NCBI GenBank assembly: GCA_934358235.1
Contig: CAKRKK010000020.1
Span: forward strand, 1-18,721
DNA from: an uncultured Lachnospira sp.
GTDB lineage: Bacteria; Bacillota; Clostridia; Lachnospirales; Lachnospiraceae
Direction: 5' to 3'
DNA: 18,721 bases
The notes below the pieces were generated by a model. The model searched no databases and had not been told where the DNA came from. It saw nothing but the letters and a program-made list of their open reading frames with translations. Below, piece by piece: positions 7,520 to 15,665 of this stretch. The first letter of the stretch is position 1; each line of letters starts with the position of its first letter. Both the position numbers and the translations under genes were made by a program.

Positions 7520-7594
7520 ATTACTTTTTTATCTAATTTTACATAAATTTATATATGTACCAATCAGAATTCACATCACCTTTATCCTATTACA

Positions 7595-7610
7595 GGTTTC
7601 ACGTGAAACA
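7595..7610. promoter_or_regulatory. parS: parS site 4
   Basis: GGTTTCACGTGAAACA, identical to site 3 and 91 bp away from it, as the second copy of the tandem duplication. Confidence 0.92.
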
Positions 7611-7694
7611 TTAACATAACTTTATATTATTTATATTCATTATATTACAAGTGTGATATTTTTATTATTGTGTATCCGATTATTACTTATAATA

Positions 7695-7723
7695 ATTTTA
7701 ATCAGCACTTCAGATTATGTCCA
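7695..7723 (-). promoter_or_regulatory. Candidate sigma-A promoter for the parA-parB transcript
   Basis: The minus strand reads TGGACA (7723-7718), 17 bp, TAAAAT (7700-7695), each hexamer 5/6 to consensus. Transcription would start near 7688 and cross parS sites 4 to 1, giving a leader of over 500 nt before parA. In such AT-rich DNA a chance match is possible. Confidence 0.4.
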
Positions 7724-7827
7724 AAAATTTCATTTTTTAGATATTTGCAATATAATATAAGTCTAATACTAAAAAGACTTTTTTTCAATATATTGACGTT
7801 ATTTTTATAAATTTTTATTGTATTTTC

Positions 7828-7847
7828 AATGTTTCACGTGAAACATT
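7828..7847. promoter_or_regulatory. parS: parS site 5 (core 7830-7845)
   Basis: Perfect TGTTTCACGTGAAACA with palindromy extended by AA/TT to 20 bp. It is the site farthest from parA and nearest the response regulator's terminator. Confidence 0.95.
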
Positions 7848-7968
7848 TACATAAATAACATAAATAAAATTGTTATCACTCTAACTATTAATAGTTACTC
7901 TTAGTTGAAGCAAAAGCATTAAAGACTAAAGCAGTATAACTTATTCTTATTATATATTATTAATTAGC

Positions 7969-8006
7969 AAAAGGCTGTAACACTAATTTCTGTGTTACAG
8001 CCTTTT
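7969..8006 (-). terminator. Terminator of the response regulator gene
   Basis: A perfect 15-bp inverted repeat (AAAAGGCTGTAACAC and GTGTTACAGCCTTTT) with an 8-nt loop starts 14 bases after the response regulator stop codon. It is nearly symmetric, with A and T tails, so it would work in both directions and insulates the parS/parA region. Confidence 0.9.
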
Positions 8007-8020
8007 ACTGATTCATATTA

Positions 8021-8665
8021 TTATTTTAATGTAATTATATCATTTTTAATTGCAAAAACCGCAGCTTGTGTTCTATCAGACACATCTATTTTCTTAAATA
8101 TATTAGAAATATGATTTTTTACTGTTCTTTCACTAATATTAAGTACAGAAGCAATTTCTTTGTTTGACGAACCTGCTGCAATCATTTTGAGCACTTCTAT
8201 TTCTCTTCTTGTCAGCTCCTTGGTTCTGTCCTTCATTATATCTCTCTCAGCAAGTCTGACATTAAGTAAAGGAACAAGACTTGGTTCAATATAGGTTTCA
8301 CCTTTATATACCGACATTATTGCTTTCTTTAATGTATCAATATCTGAATCCTTTAATATATATCCATTGCACCCCTGATCTAATGCCTTTATAAGATACT
8401 CTACTTCATTGTGAATTGTTAATACAATCACCTTACATTTCATTTTCTGGCTATTTATTATATTAAGCACCTGTAATCCATCAAGATTAGGCATATTAAT
8501 ATCTAGCAATATAATATCCGGATGAGTTTTATTAGCATAGTTCAGGCACTCATATCCATCGCCAGCCTCCCCTACAACATTAATATCATCATCCATCTCT
8601 AATAATTGTTTTAATCCTTCTCTGACCATTCTATGGTCATCTGCCAGCAGTATATTAACAGACAT
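8021..8665 (-). CDS. NarL/DegU-type response regulator
   Basis: A 214-residue two-component response regulator. The receiver domain spans 1-120 with acidic pocket D9-D10, phosphorylation site D55 (IILLDINMP), T83 and K105 (GYILKD). A LuxR-type helix-turn-helix spans about 148-205 (LTRREIEVLKMIAAGSSNKEIASVLNISERTVKNH). It should bind DNA as a dimer after phosphorylation by the kinase encoded just upstream on the same strand, 249 bp away. The binding site for ribosomes is weak (AGGGA about 12 bases before ATG 8665). The closest known general type is DegU/LiaR-like, but target genes cannot be told from here. A strong terminator follows, so the pair forms its own transcription unit. Confidence 0.93.
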   Translation of the reverse strand: MSVNILLADDHRMVREGLKQLLEMDDDINVVGEAGDGYECLNYANKTHPDIILLDINMPNLDGLQVLNIINSQKMKCKVIVLTIHNEVEYLIKALDQGCNGYILKDSDIDTLKKAIMSVYKGETYIEPSLVPLLNVRLAERDIMKDRTKELTRREIEVLKMIAAGSSNKEIASVLNISERTVKNHISNIFKKIDVSDRTQAAVFAIKNDIITLK

Positions 8666-8783
8666 ATAAACTATCCCTTCCCTTTCTAACGCATTGCTAA
8701 TATTTATCTACAAACTTGTATAATCATACAAGTTACTTTTACACATAATTACATAAGCCATATCCACTTGTATAATCACCAAA

Positions 8784-8838
8784 TAACTATCAAGTAACTA
8801 TCAAGTAACTATCAAATAACCACTTAATAACCACCTCA
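8784..8838. repeat. 11-bp tandem array between kinase and response regulator genes
   Basis: Five copies at 8784, 8795, 8806, 8817 and 8828: taactatcaag twice, then taactatcaaa, taaccacttaa and taaccacctca. The array lies inside the presumed kinase-regulator transcript, in the untranslated gap 8666-8914. Confidence 0.85.
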
Positions 8839-8914
8839 TAATAACCTGATGACCACATAATAACATCACAGCCTGATGTTCACTTATTAATTACTTATAC
8901 CATCACCTGTGTAT

Positions 8915-9922
8915 TTATAAATACAGAGGAATTGTAATTATAAATTCCGCGTTATCTCTTTTATATTCAATACTTCCTTTTAAAAGCAATACTCTTTCAT
9001 TTAACATTCGTAATCCATAACCACTATTATTACTTTTCACTTTACCTATTAAATTATAATCAAAGCCAGCGCCATCATCTCTATAATCAATATATATATT
9101 ATTTTCATCAGTCGAAACATCTATGTATATATTGGAACAATCAGCATATTTATATGAATTACTTGCCAGCTCATTTATAATTCTAAGACACGATATACAT
9201 ACTATCTCTGACATGTCATCCACACAATCAACTGTAGTATGAACAATAACATCATCATAATTATCATCAAGCTTATCCACAAGATTAAGTAATGCTTCAT
9301 TAAATCCGAGATCATCAAGCTCCATCGGTCTTAACTGATATATAATATTTCTTAAATCCTTAATACTATCCTTAATTAATGATTTGGCATTATTTATTTC
9401 TAACTTGGCTCTGTTAATATCTTTATCTACAAGCTTATTAATAAATTCTTCCTTATGTATAAGTGCAGTAAGATTCTGAACAACCGTATCGTGAATATCT
9501 CTTGAGATTCTTTGTCTATCCTCTTCTAACATCCACAATATATCTGAATTTGCCTTATTATTATCAACAATTTCTATCTCATCATCATTGTTATTGTTAA
9601 TAACTTCCTTCATTTCGTTTATCTTGTTGATAATTTCATTAAGTTCTGATGCTTTTTTATTTTTTAAATTCTCTAGCTTATTTTTATTTATTAATAATGA
9701 ATTATATTCTTTTTCTTTAAAATCATTATTAGACGTAGTTGTAAACAGTTCCTGTATTTTATCACCTTTATTAATAATTTCAGTTATTTTATTACATACA
9801 GCATTAATTTCTAATTCTATTGAATTAATATTATATCTATATTCATCAGCAATTTTTTCCATTCTACTTATCTCATTTAGTATATATGCCGATGCCTTAT
9901 CCTGTTGTTCTTCCTTACTCAT
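8915..9922 (-). CDS. Cytosolic DegS-like sensor histidine kinase
   Basis: A 335-residue kinase with no transmembrane segment or signal peptide. Residues 1-110 are predicted long helices or coiled coil (many E, K, N, L and I), followed by an Asn/Asp-rich linker (108-127). The HisKA_3 dimerisation box EEDRQRISRDIHDTVVQN carries phosphoacceptor H144. The HATPase_c domain shows an N-box (RIINELASNSYKYA, about 248-260), DDGAGFD (282-288) and GYGLRMLNER (301-310), all intact. The layout matches DegS, a soluble sensor with an N-terminal coiled coil. Its partner is the adjacent NarL-type regulator. ATG 9922 follows GGGAAG. The signal is unknown. Its place between the parS cluster and the rsmG-mnmE block is notable, but no functional tie is shown. 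Confidence 0.92.
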   Translation of the reverse strand: MSKEEQQDKASAYILNEISRMEKIADEYRYNINSIELEINAVCNKITEIINKGDKIQELFTTTSNNDFKEKEYNSLLINKNKLENLKNKKASELNEIINKINEMKEVINNNNDDEIEIVDNNKANSDILWMLEEDRQRISRDIHDTVVQNLTALIHKEEFINKLVDKDINRAKLEINNAKSLIKDSIKDLRNIIYQLRPMELDDLGFNEALLNLVDKLDDNYDDVIVHTTVDCVDDMSEIVCISCLRIINELASNSYKYADCSNIYIDVSTDENNIYIDYRDDGAGFDYNLIGKVKSNNSGYGLRMLNERVLLLKGSIEYKRDNAEFIITIPLYL

Positions 9923-10021
9923 ACTGCTTCCCTTTATATATCTGCTATATTCAACACATTCTTACACTTTACATAAAATTTTAACCTATTTATTAATAAA
10001 AATAAAGTATTTTTTTAATTT

Positions 10022-10083
10022 GCCAAAATGATTGCTAAAATGATTACCAAAATAATTTACCAAAATAATTTACCAAAATGAAT
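10022..10083. repeat. 12-13 bp tandem array upstream of the kinase gene
   Basis: Five imperfect copies: gccaaaatgatt, gctaaaatgatt, accaaaataattt twice, accaaaatgaat. It lies in the 461-bp divergent gap 9923-10383. Confidence 0.85.
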
Positions 10084-10170
10084 ATAAAACAAACTTTAAA
10101 AACAATACAAAGTTAATTATATACCTGAGAATTTGAATAAAGCTGTTATTTTAATTTAATTCACTTTAAC

Positions 10171-10237
10171 ACATATAATCGATTTACATAATCGAATTAC
10201 ATAATTGAATTACATAATCAAATTACATAATAAGAAT
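10171..10237. repeat. 13-bp tandem array in the divergent gap
   Basis: Copies at 10186 (acataatcgaatt), 10199 (acataattgaatt) and 10212 (acataatcaaatt), with degenerate copies on both sides. It lies just upstream of the hydrolase promoter. Besides the two arrays and that promoter, nothing else was seen in 9923-10383; no convincing promoter for the kinase was found. Confidence 0.85.
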
Positions 10238-10250
10238 GACATATACAGGA

Positions 10251-10279
10251 TTGCCACTTTTTTTCAGATAGACTATAAT
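10251..10279 (+). promoter_or_regulatory. Sigma-A promoter for the alpha/beta hydrolase-like gene
   Basis: TTGCCA (10251-10256), a 17-bp spacer and TATAAT (10274-10279): 5/6 and 6/6 matches with ideal spacing, directed at the only plus-strand gene. The start near 10286 gives a leader of about 100 nt. Confidence 0.75.
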
Positions 10280-10383
10280 ATAGTGGTATATAAAAACAGT
10301 ATATTTAAAGTAGCATATAATAATTAACTATGTTTAGCCGCTTGTTGAATAATAGTTAAATTATGCGCAGAAATGAGGGTTAT

Positions 10384-11343
10384 ATGAATAAATGGCAGAA
10401 AATAGGTCTTGTGGCTGGTATGGGTACAGCCGTTGTAGCAACCACACATATTATAAACAAATTTATATTTCAGTCAGCAACCATGAATAAATATACATAC
10501 CGCGATATGTTACCAAAAAGCTATAACTGGAAATTCGGTAAAGTATCCTATACCGCTTATGGCAATAAGGATGCCTCTCCATTATTACTGATTCATAATC
10601 TTAATTGTTACAGCTCCAGCTATGAGTGGAATCAGGTTATAAAGGAACTTGCTAAGAAGCATTATGTATATGTATTAGATCTTCTTGGATGTGGTCATTC
10701 TGATAAGCCTCACATAACCTATACGACATATATGTACACGCAGCTTCTTAATGACTTTACTTCTAATATTATTGGAGCTAAAACAGATATTATTGCAACC
10801 AGAGACTCTGCACCTATTGCAATAAGTGCAGCCTACACGAATAATTCTTTATACAATAAGATAATACTTGTAAGCCCTGAAGCTATTACCAAAGCTATGG
10901 TAACTCCTGGAAAAAGAGCAAATATAAGAAGAAAGCTGCTTTCCGTACCTGTAATAGGCACTACAATTTACAATATATGTACAAGAAAAGGCAGATTAGA
11001 AAAGATTTTATCCAATACCTTTTATAATTCGCTGGTACCTGTGGATTACCTTAATGTGTGTCACGAAAATGCACATCTTTCAGGTGCAGCCTGCAAGTAT
11101 TTATTCTCAAGTACAGAGTGTCACTATACAACCGTATCTATAACTAATGCAGTCAGGGAGCTTGATAACTGTATATATATTATTAATGGTTCTAAGAATG
11201 AACATGAAGCAGCCACTACTAACGAATACACTTCTCTTAATGCTGCAATCGAATTTATTAATATTCCTGCCTGCGGACTACTCCCACAGGTTGAACAGCC
11301 TGAGGAATTCGTTAAGCAGTGTGAAATATTACTTTTTAACTAA
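10384..11343 (+). CDS. Membrane-anchored alpha/beta hydrolase fold protein with degenerate active site
   Basis: A 319-residue protein with a hydrophobic N-terminal segment (about 7-22, IGLVAGMGTAVVATTH) that should anchor it to the membrane. The hydrolase core begins at LLLIHNLNC (68-75) and has the strand-turn DLLGCGHSDKP (99-109) typical of the epoxide hydrolase/dehalogenase-like superfamily. The nucleophile elbow reads ATRDSAP with S142, not GxSxG. The usual acid position near IINGSKNE (266-273) has no clear Asp. Where Gly-His-x-Pro is expected near the C-terminus it has GLLP (298-301), so the catalytic His seems to be missing. It is probably a non-catalytic or altered member; I cannot name a substrate. 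ATG 10384 follows GAGGG and is preferred to an ATG 21 bases upstream. It is the only gene head-on to the inferred replication direction. Confidence 0.8.
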   Translation: MNKWQKIGLVAGMGTAVVATTHIINKFIFQSATMNKYTYRDMLPKSYNWKFGKVSYTAYGNKDASPLLLIHNLNCYSSSYEWNQVIKELAKKHYVYVLDLLGCGHSDKPHITYTTYMYTQLLNDFTSNIIGAKTDIIATRDSAPIAISAAYTNNSLYNKIILVSPEAITKAMVTPGKRANIRRKLLSVPVIGTTIYNICTRKGRLEKILSNTFYNSLVPVDYLNVCHENAHLSGAACKYLFSSTECHYTTVSITNAVRELDNCIYIINGSKNEHEAATTNEYTSLNAAIEFINIPACGLLPQVEQPEEFVKQCEILLFN

Positions 11344-11441
11344 GTAAATTGCCGTATAAATATACATATCCGTTATGGTACGAAAGCCGTGAAAGCGCGC
11401 CTGAACTACCTGAACTTATGTATAGTCTTAACATAAAAAAA

Positions 11442-11481
11442 TGGATGTCGCACTAAGAAATTAATTTTAGTACGGCATCCA
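11442..11481. terminator. Bidirectional terminator between the convergent hydrolase gene and rsmG
   Basis: A 15-bp inverted repeat with one mismatch and one G-U (TGGATGTCGCACTAA and TTAGTACGGCATCCA) has a run of six A (plus strand) at its left flank and CTTTTA at its right. It can stop rsmG transcripts leftwards and hydrolase transcripts rightwards. Confidence 0.88.
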
Positions 11482-11484
11482 CTT

Positions 11485-12204
11485 TTATAATAGTGGTTCT
11501 TTTCCCGGAACACCTGCTTTTCTAGGATATTTCTTTCCCGTATTCTTTACCTTTTTAATATACACTAAAGCTCTTTCAATATCCGTTTCTGGAAGTGTAA
11601 ACTTATCAACCTTTTCCACTTCTCCACCAAGAATACTTATTGCCTTCCTAGATTTCTCTACCTCAGCATCTACATCCTTAGACTTATATGCAACAAAATA
11701 TCCACCAACCTTGACAAATGGGAGATTATACTCTGAAAGTACAGCAAGGTCTGCTACTGCTCTTGATACACTGACATCAAACTGCTCACGAAGCTTAGGA
11801 TTTCTTCCTCCGTCCTCTGCTCTTCCATGTATTGTAGTTACATTTTTTAACCCTAATGTATTAATAACCTCATCCAGAAACTTAATTCTTTTATTAAGTG
11901 AATCAAACAGCACAACCTCTGCTTCTGGATATGCTATCTTCAATGGAAGTCCAGGAAATCCTGCGCCTGTTCCCACATCTATAAGCTTTATGTGCTTATT
12001 TTCCCCATTTATAGGCAGCTTAAGAACAAGACTATCCAGATAATGCTTTAACATAACCTCTTCATAATCAGTTATGCCTGTAAGATTCATAAAGCTGTTC
12101 CACTCTACAAGCAATTCATAATATTTATCAAGCTGTTCTATCTGAATATCGCTAAGTGTCATTCCTATACTATCAAGATTTCTTTTAAATATTGTACTTG
12201 GCAT
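11485..12204 (-). CDS. rsmG: 16S rRNA (guanine-527 N7)-methyltransferase RsmG
   Basis: A 239-residue SAM-dependent methyltransferase (GidB). The family methylates N7 of G527 in 16S rRNA; loss gives low-level streptomycin resistance in several bacteria. It shows the SAM-binding motif DVGTGAGFPGLPLKIAYPE (about 75-93) followed by VVLFDSLNKRIKFLDEV, and the family end KKYPRKAGVPGKEPLL. The ATG at 12204 has an AGGAGG site. It lies 50 bp behind mnmG as the last gene of the rightward-originating minus-strand block, and a terminator follows directly after the stop codon. Confidence 0.96.
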   Translation of the reverse strand: MPSTIFKRNLDSIGMTLSDIQIEQLDKYYELLVEWNSFMNLTGITDYEEVMLKHYLDSLVLKLPINGENKHIKLIDVGTGAGFPGLPLKIAYPEAEVVLFDSLNKRIKFLDEVINTLGLKNVTTIHGRAEDGGRNPKLREQFDVSVSRAVADLAVLSEYNLPFVKVGGYFVAYKSKDVDAEVEKSRKAISILGGEVEKVDKFTLPETDIERALVYIKKVKNTGKKYPRKAGVPGKEPLL

Positions 12205-12254
12205 ATTTCCTCCTGTTCACGTTTATGCTTTATACTGTATACAACCAAATGCTT

Positions 12255-14150
12255 CTATATATTATTATGACTGTTTCTTCTATAGCTCTCCAGATACACA
12301 AGAAGCACTGATATATCTGCTGGCGACACACCAGATATTCTTGATGCCTGACCTATCGAACGTGGATTAAACTTATCAAGCTTTTGCATGGCCTCTTTTC
12401 TTAAGCCAGTAATGCTGTAATAATCAAGTCCCTCTGGTATAATCTTCTTTTCAAGCTTTTTAAAGTGTTCTACCTGCTTTAGCTGCCTGCTTATGTAGCC
12501 TTCATACTTAAGGTTAATATTAACCTGTTCCTTTACATCCCAAGGCAGCTCTGGTCTGTGCTTATCAATAGGTGCAAGTATTTCATAGGAAAGCTCTGGT
12601 CTTTTTATAAGCTCTGCCAATGTTACACCTGTTATAAGCTCTGTGCTTTTATTTTCAACCAGCAGCTTCTGTACCTGTTCATTAGTTCCTATATTTACAG
12701 CTTTAACTCTTTCTATTTCCTTGGCTATAAGCGCTATCTTTTTCTGAAGCTTCTGATATCTTTCCTCTGATATAAGTCCTACCTCATATCCATACTTTGT
12801 AAGCCTTATATCTGCGTTATCCTGTCTTAATATAAGCCTGTATTCTGCTCTTGAGGTCATCATTCTATATGGTTCTAATGACTCCTTAGTTACTAAATCA
12901 TCTATAAGAACTCCTATATAGCTTTCTGAACGGTCTAATATAAGTGGATCATTTCCTTTAACGTACTGTGCTGCATTTATTCCAGCTATTATTCCCTGAG
13001 CTGCAGCCTCCTCATATCCAGAGCTTCCATTAAACTGTCCTCCTGCGAAAAGCCCCTTTATCTTCTTGAATTCAAGTGATGACTTTAACTGTATTGCACT
13101 TATACAGTCATATTCGATTGCATAAGCATTTCTTACTATTCTTACATTTTCAAGACCTGGTACAGTCTTATACATAGCATACTGCACATCCTCTGGCATA
13201 GAGCTGCTCATGCCTCCAAGATACATCTCGTTAGTATACAGTCCCTCTGGTTCTATAAATACTTGATGTCTGTCTTTATCAGCAAAACGTACAACCTTAT
13301 CTTCAATAGATGGACAATATCTAGGACCGGTTCCCTGAATATCTCCTGAGTATAATGGAGAACGGTCTATGTTGTCTTTTATAATCTTATGAGTTTCCTC
13401 GTTAGTATAAGTAAGCCAGCAGCTCACCTGTTCCTTCTGTACCGTTTCCGGATCAGTTTCAAATGAAAATGGAACAACTCTCTTATCTCCAAACTGTTCG
13501 GTCATTTTGCTGAAATCTACTGAACGCTTGTCTACACGGGCAGGAGTTCCTGTTTTAAATCTTCTTATTTCTATTCCATTATTTATTAATGATTCTGTTA
13601 AATGATTAGCAGCCTGAAGTCCATTAGGTCCTGTGTGATAGCTTACATCTCCATATATACATCTTGCCTTAAGATACACTCCTGTGCACAGCACAACTGC
13701 CTTAGCTGTATATTCAGCTCCGGAAACAGTCTTTACGCCACCTATTACACCATCATTTACAATAATCTCAGATACCTCTGCCTGTCTTATATGAAGATGT
13801 TCAGTATTCTCAAGCACCTGCCTCATTCTTCTTGAATAATCGGATTTATCAGCCTGTGCCCTTAACGAATGTACTGCTGGTCCTTTTGAGAAATTAAGCA
13901 TCTTTGACTGTATAAATGTAGCATCTATATTTTTCCCCATTTCTCCACCAAGAGCATCTATTTCCCTTACCAGATGTCCCTTAGAGCTTCCTCCGATATT
14001 AGGATTACATGGCATCATTGCAATACTCTCTACACTTACTGTAAATATAATCGTTTCAAGTCCAAGTCTTGCGCTTGCAAGTGCAGCTTCACAGCCTGCA
14101 TGTCCGGCACCGACTACTATAACATCATATGCTTCTTTAATATTAGGCAT
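12255..14150 (-). CDS. mnmG: tRNA uridine-34 5-carboxymethylaminomethyl modification enzyme MnmG (GidA)
   Basis: A 631-residue FAD protein that works with MnmE to put (carboxymethyl)aminomethyl groups on U34 of tRNAs reading NNA/NNG codons. The FAD-binding motif [12 protein letters not shown] begins at residue 13. The signature [15 protein letters not shown] contains C48, and [14 protein letters not shown] holds the second conserved cysteine near 277. The C-terminal helical domain ([32 protein letters not shown]) binds MnmE/tRNA. The length is standard. ATG 14150 follows AAGGA. It lies 29 bp behind mnmE, so the two partners are co-expressed. Confidence 0.97.
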   Translation of the reverse strand: MPNIKEAYDVIVVGAGHAGCEAALASARLGLETIIFTVSVESIAMMPCNPNIGGSSKGHLVREIDALGGEMGKNIDATFIQSKMLNFSKGPAVHSLRAQADKSDYSRRMRQVLENTEHLHIRQAEVSEIIVNDGVIGGVKTVSGAEYTAKAVVLCTGVYLKARCIYGDVSYHTGPNGLQAANHLTESLINNGIEIRRFKTGTPARVDKRSVDFSKMTEQFGDKRVVPFSFETDPETVQKEQVSCWLTYTNEETHKIIKDNIDRSPLYSGDIQGTGPRYCPSIEDKVVRFADKDRHQVFIEPEGLYTNEMYLGGMSSSMPEDVQYAMYKTVPGLENVRIVRNAYAIEYDCISAIQLKSSLEFKKIKGLFAGGQFNGSSGYEEAAAQGIIAGINAAQYVKGNDPLILDRSESYIGVLIDDLVTKESLEPYRMMTSRAEYRLILRQDNADIRLTKYGYEVGLISEERYQKLQKKIALIAKEIERVKAVNIGTNEQVQKLLVENKSTELITGVTLAELIKRPELSYEILAPIDKHRPELPWDVKEQVNINLKYEGYISRQLKQVEHFKKLEKKIIPEGLDYYSITGLRKEAMQKLDKFNPRSIGQASRISGVSPADISVLLVYLESYRRNSHNNI

Positions 14151-14179
14151 GGTATTTTCCTTCCTGTTTTTATTATTAT

Positions 14180-15553
14180 TTACTTACCCATACAGAATTT
14201 CTCGAATATCCTGTCTGCCAGGTCATCCTCAACCTCCTCGCCTATAATAAGTCCTAGCTTTTCATAGGCATTCATAAGGTCTATTGTAAGAAAATCCTCA
14301 CTCATATGGTTATCTATTCCTTCTTTGACAAGCTTAAGACTATCAAGTGCCTCTCTTAAAAGATTCTTGTGTCTTAGATTAGTTATATATATCTCTTCAT
14401 TAGTCGATATATCACCTTTAAAGAACATATTCTTTATTTCGCTCTCCAGCCTGTCCATACCTGTTTCTTCCTTAGCAGATACCGATATTACATTACATGA
14501 TAAATGCTGTAATACCTCCTTGCTCGTTACAACCTGCTCCATATCTGATTTATTAAGAAGAACAAGTACCTTCTTATTCATAATAAGATCCATAATTTCA
14601 TAGTCATTGTTATCCAGAGGTCTTGAGGAATCTATGACATATATAATAAGATCTGCATCAGCAGCGTATTGTTTAGCTTTATTAACACCTATGTTTTCCA
14701 CATAGTCATCTGTCCTTCTTATACCTGCTGTATCTATAAGATTAAGCGTTATTCCTGATAGATTTATCTGCTCCTCAAGCACATCTCTTGTTGTACCTTC
14801 TATGTCAGTAACTATCGCCCTTTCCTCCCTGGCAAGTGCATTGAGAAGACTGGACTTTCCTGCATTGGTTTTACCAAGTATTACAGTTCTTATTCCATCC
14901 TTAACTATCCGCCCGTTATCAGAGGTTTTCAACAACTTATCAACACTTTCCACACAGTTATCCACATCTATGCACATTTTATCAACATTATCATCTATAT
15001 TATAATGTTCAGGATCGTCAAGTGCCGATTCTATAAATGCAACATTATCCAGTATTACTTCCCTTATATTCCTGATTTTTTCAGATAATCTGCCTCCTAG
15101 CTGTCTTACCGATGACTTTAATGCATAATCATTTCTTGCATTTATAATATCTATGACAGCCTCCGCCTGTGAAAGATCTATACGTCCATTAAGAAATGCT
15201 CTTTTCGTGAATTCCCCCGGTTCTGCCGGTCTTGCACCATACTTAAGTACTGTATCCAGCACTTTCCTTGTTACAAGAATACCTCCATGACAGTTTATCT
15301 CTATAACATCTTCCCTCGTATAAGTATTAGGAGCTCTCATAACAGATACAAGTACTTCATCTATTATCTCATCACCATCTTTTATTACACCGTAATGTAT
15401 AGTATGACTATCAGCGTCCACCAGCTTAACATTATTCTTAGCCTTAAACACCTTATCTGCTATATCTACTGCATCCACGCCACTTAGTCTTACTATGCTT
15501 ATTCCTCCACTCGACATCGTACTTGTCGATATTGCTGCTATCGTCTGCTCCAT
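14180..15553 (-). CDS. mnmE: tRNA modification GTPase MnmE (TrmE)
   Basis: A 457-residue GTPase, partner of MnmG. The N-terminal tetrahydrofolate-binding domain (about 1-120) includes the conserved [12 protein letters not shown] start of the helical domain at 122-133. The inserted G domain has P-loop GKTNAGKS (227-234), IEGTTRDV (251-258), DTAG (274-277) and NKSD (334-337). The end FCMGK carries the functional C-terminal Cys (C454). The start at 15553 follows GGAGG; an upstream in-frame extension to 15595 would run through a terminator hairpin and lacks family similarity. A seven-residue repeat ([18 protein letters not shown], 190-207) coincides with three DnaA-box-like DNA sites. Confidence 0.97.
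   Translation of the reverse strand: MEQTIAAISTSTMSSGGISIVRLSGVDAVDIADKVFKAKNNVKLVDADSHTIHYGVIKDGDEIIDEVLVSVMRAPNTYTREDVIEINCHGGILVTRKVLDTVLKYGARPAEPGEFTKRAFLNGRIDLSQAEAVIDIINARNDYALKSSVRQLGGRLSEKIRNIREVILDNVAFIESALDDPEHYNIDDNVDKMCIDVDNCVESVDKLLKTSDNGRIVKDGIRTVILGKTNAGKSSLLNALAREERAIVTDIEGTTRDVLEEQINLSGITLNLIDTAGIRRTDDYVENIGVNKAKQYAADADLIIYVIDSSRPLDNNDYEIMDLIMNKKVLVLLNKSDMEQVVTSKEVLQHLSCNVISVSAKEETGMDRLESEIKNMFFKGDISTNEEIYITNLRHKNLLREALDSLKLVKEGIDNHMSEDFLTIDLMNAYEKLGLIIGEEVEDDLADRIFEKFCMGK
14937..14987 (+). promoter_or_regulatory. Three DnaA-box-like 9-mers at 21-bp spacing inside mnmE
   Basis: TTATCAACA (14937), TTATCCACA (14958) and TTATCAACA (14979) stand in the same orientation exactly 21 bp apart. 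The middle one is a perfect DnaA box; the outer two differ by one base. They coincide with a seven-residue coding repeat in MnmE, so chance or protein constraint may explain them. Confidence 0.35.
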
Positions 15554-15566
15554 ATATACCTCCAAT

Positions 15567-15603
15567 AAAAAGGGCTGCTGTTGTAATAATACCACAGCAG
15601 CCC
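15567..15603 (-). terminator. Hairpin terminator directly before the mnmE ribosome binding site
   Basis: On the minus strand GGGCTGCTGT (15603-15594) pairs perfectly with ACAGCAGCCC (15581-15572), followed by TTTTT. The mnmE GGAGG starts four bases later. It may end jag transcripts, or act as an attenuator in the mnmE leader. Confidence 0.85.
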
Positions 15604-15625
15604 AGACAGTAAAAGTAAAATAACC

Positions 15626-15653
15626 TTAAATAATTATTTTCGTAATTATTTAA
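15626..15653. repeat. AT-only inverted repeat after jag
   Basis: Perfect 11-bp arms TTAAATAATTA and TAATTATTTAA flank a 6-nt centre, between the jag stop and the mnmE leader terminator. It could be an operator for mnmE transcription; it has no U-tail of its own. Confidence 0.6.
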
Positions 15654-15665
15654 TCACCCATTTAA

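Larger units (their letters stand above)
7434..7614. repeat. About 90-bp tandem duplication carrying parS sites 3 and 4
   Basis: The stretch from 7434 (cttttttat) to about 7523 recurs from 7524 to 7614. Both copies contain a cttttttat..taattt start, a tgtac.aatcaga block, a cctttatccta-like block, and acaggtttcacgtgaaaca at the end. The copies have diverged at scattered positions, so the duplication is not recent. Confidence 0.85.
7147..7968. other. Gene-free centromere-like region between the response regulator and parA
   Basis: About 820 bp without a plausible coding frame, very AT-rich, holding five parS sites in about 600 bp, a 90-bp duplication, a 12-13 bp repeat near parA and a candidate minus-strand promoter. 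The dense cluster suggests this is a main ParB loading zone. Nothing else was recognised in 7620-7820 or 7850-7968. Confidence 0.85.

Noticed and set aside
7757..7785. Plus-strand hairpin AAGTCT/AGACTT with T-tail, as the end of a small RNA
   Set aside because: The stem is only 6 bp with a 10-nt AT loop, and no convincing plus-strand promoter lies upstream.
7793..7821. Plus-strand promoter TTGACG-17-TATTGT
   Set aside because: The -10 box is weak (4/6) and no plus-strand gene follows for 2.5 kb.
7147..7968. Replication origin in the parS region
   Set aside because: No DnaA-box cluster is present there. The gene order places oriC near dnaA beyond the right edge.
8784..8838. CRISPR-like array
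   Set aside because: The units are 11 bp, directly abutting, with no spacers; they are simple tandem repeats.
9273..9281. Perfect DnaA box TTATCCACA
   Set aside because: A single copy inside the kinase gene, encoding Val-Asp-Lys, without neighbours; expected by chance in this sequence type.
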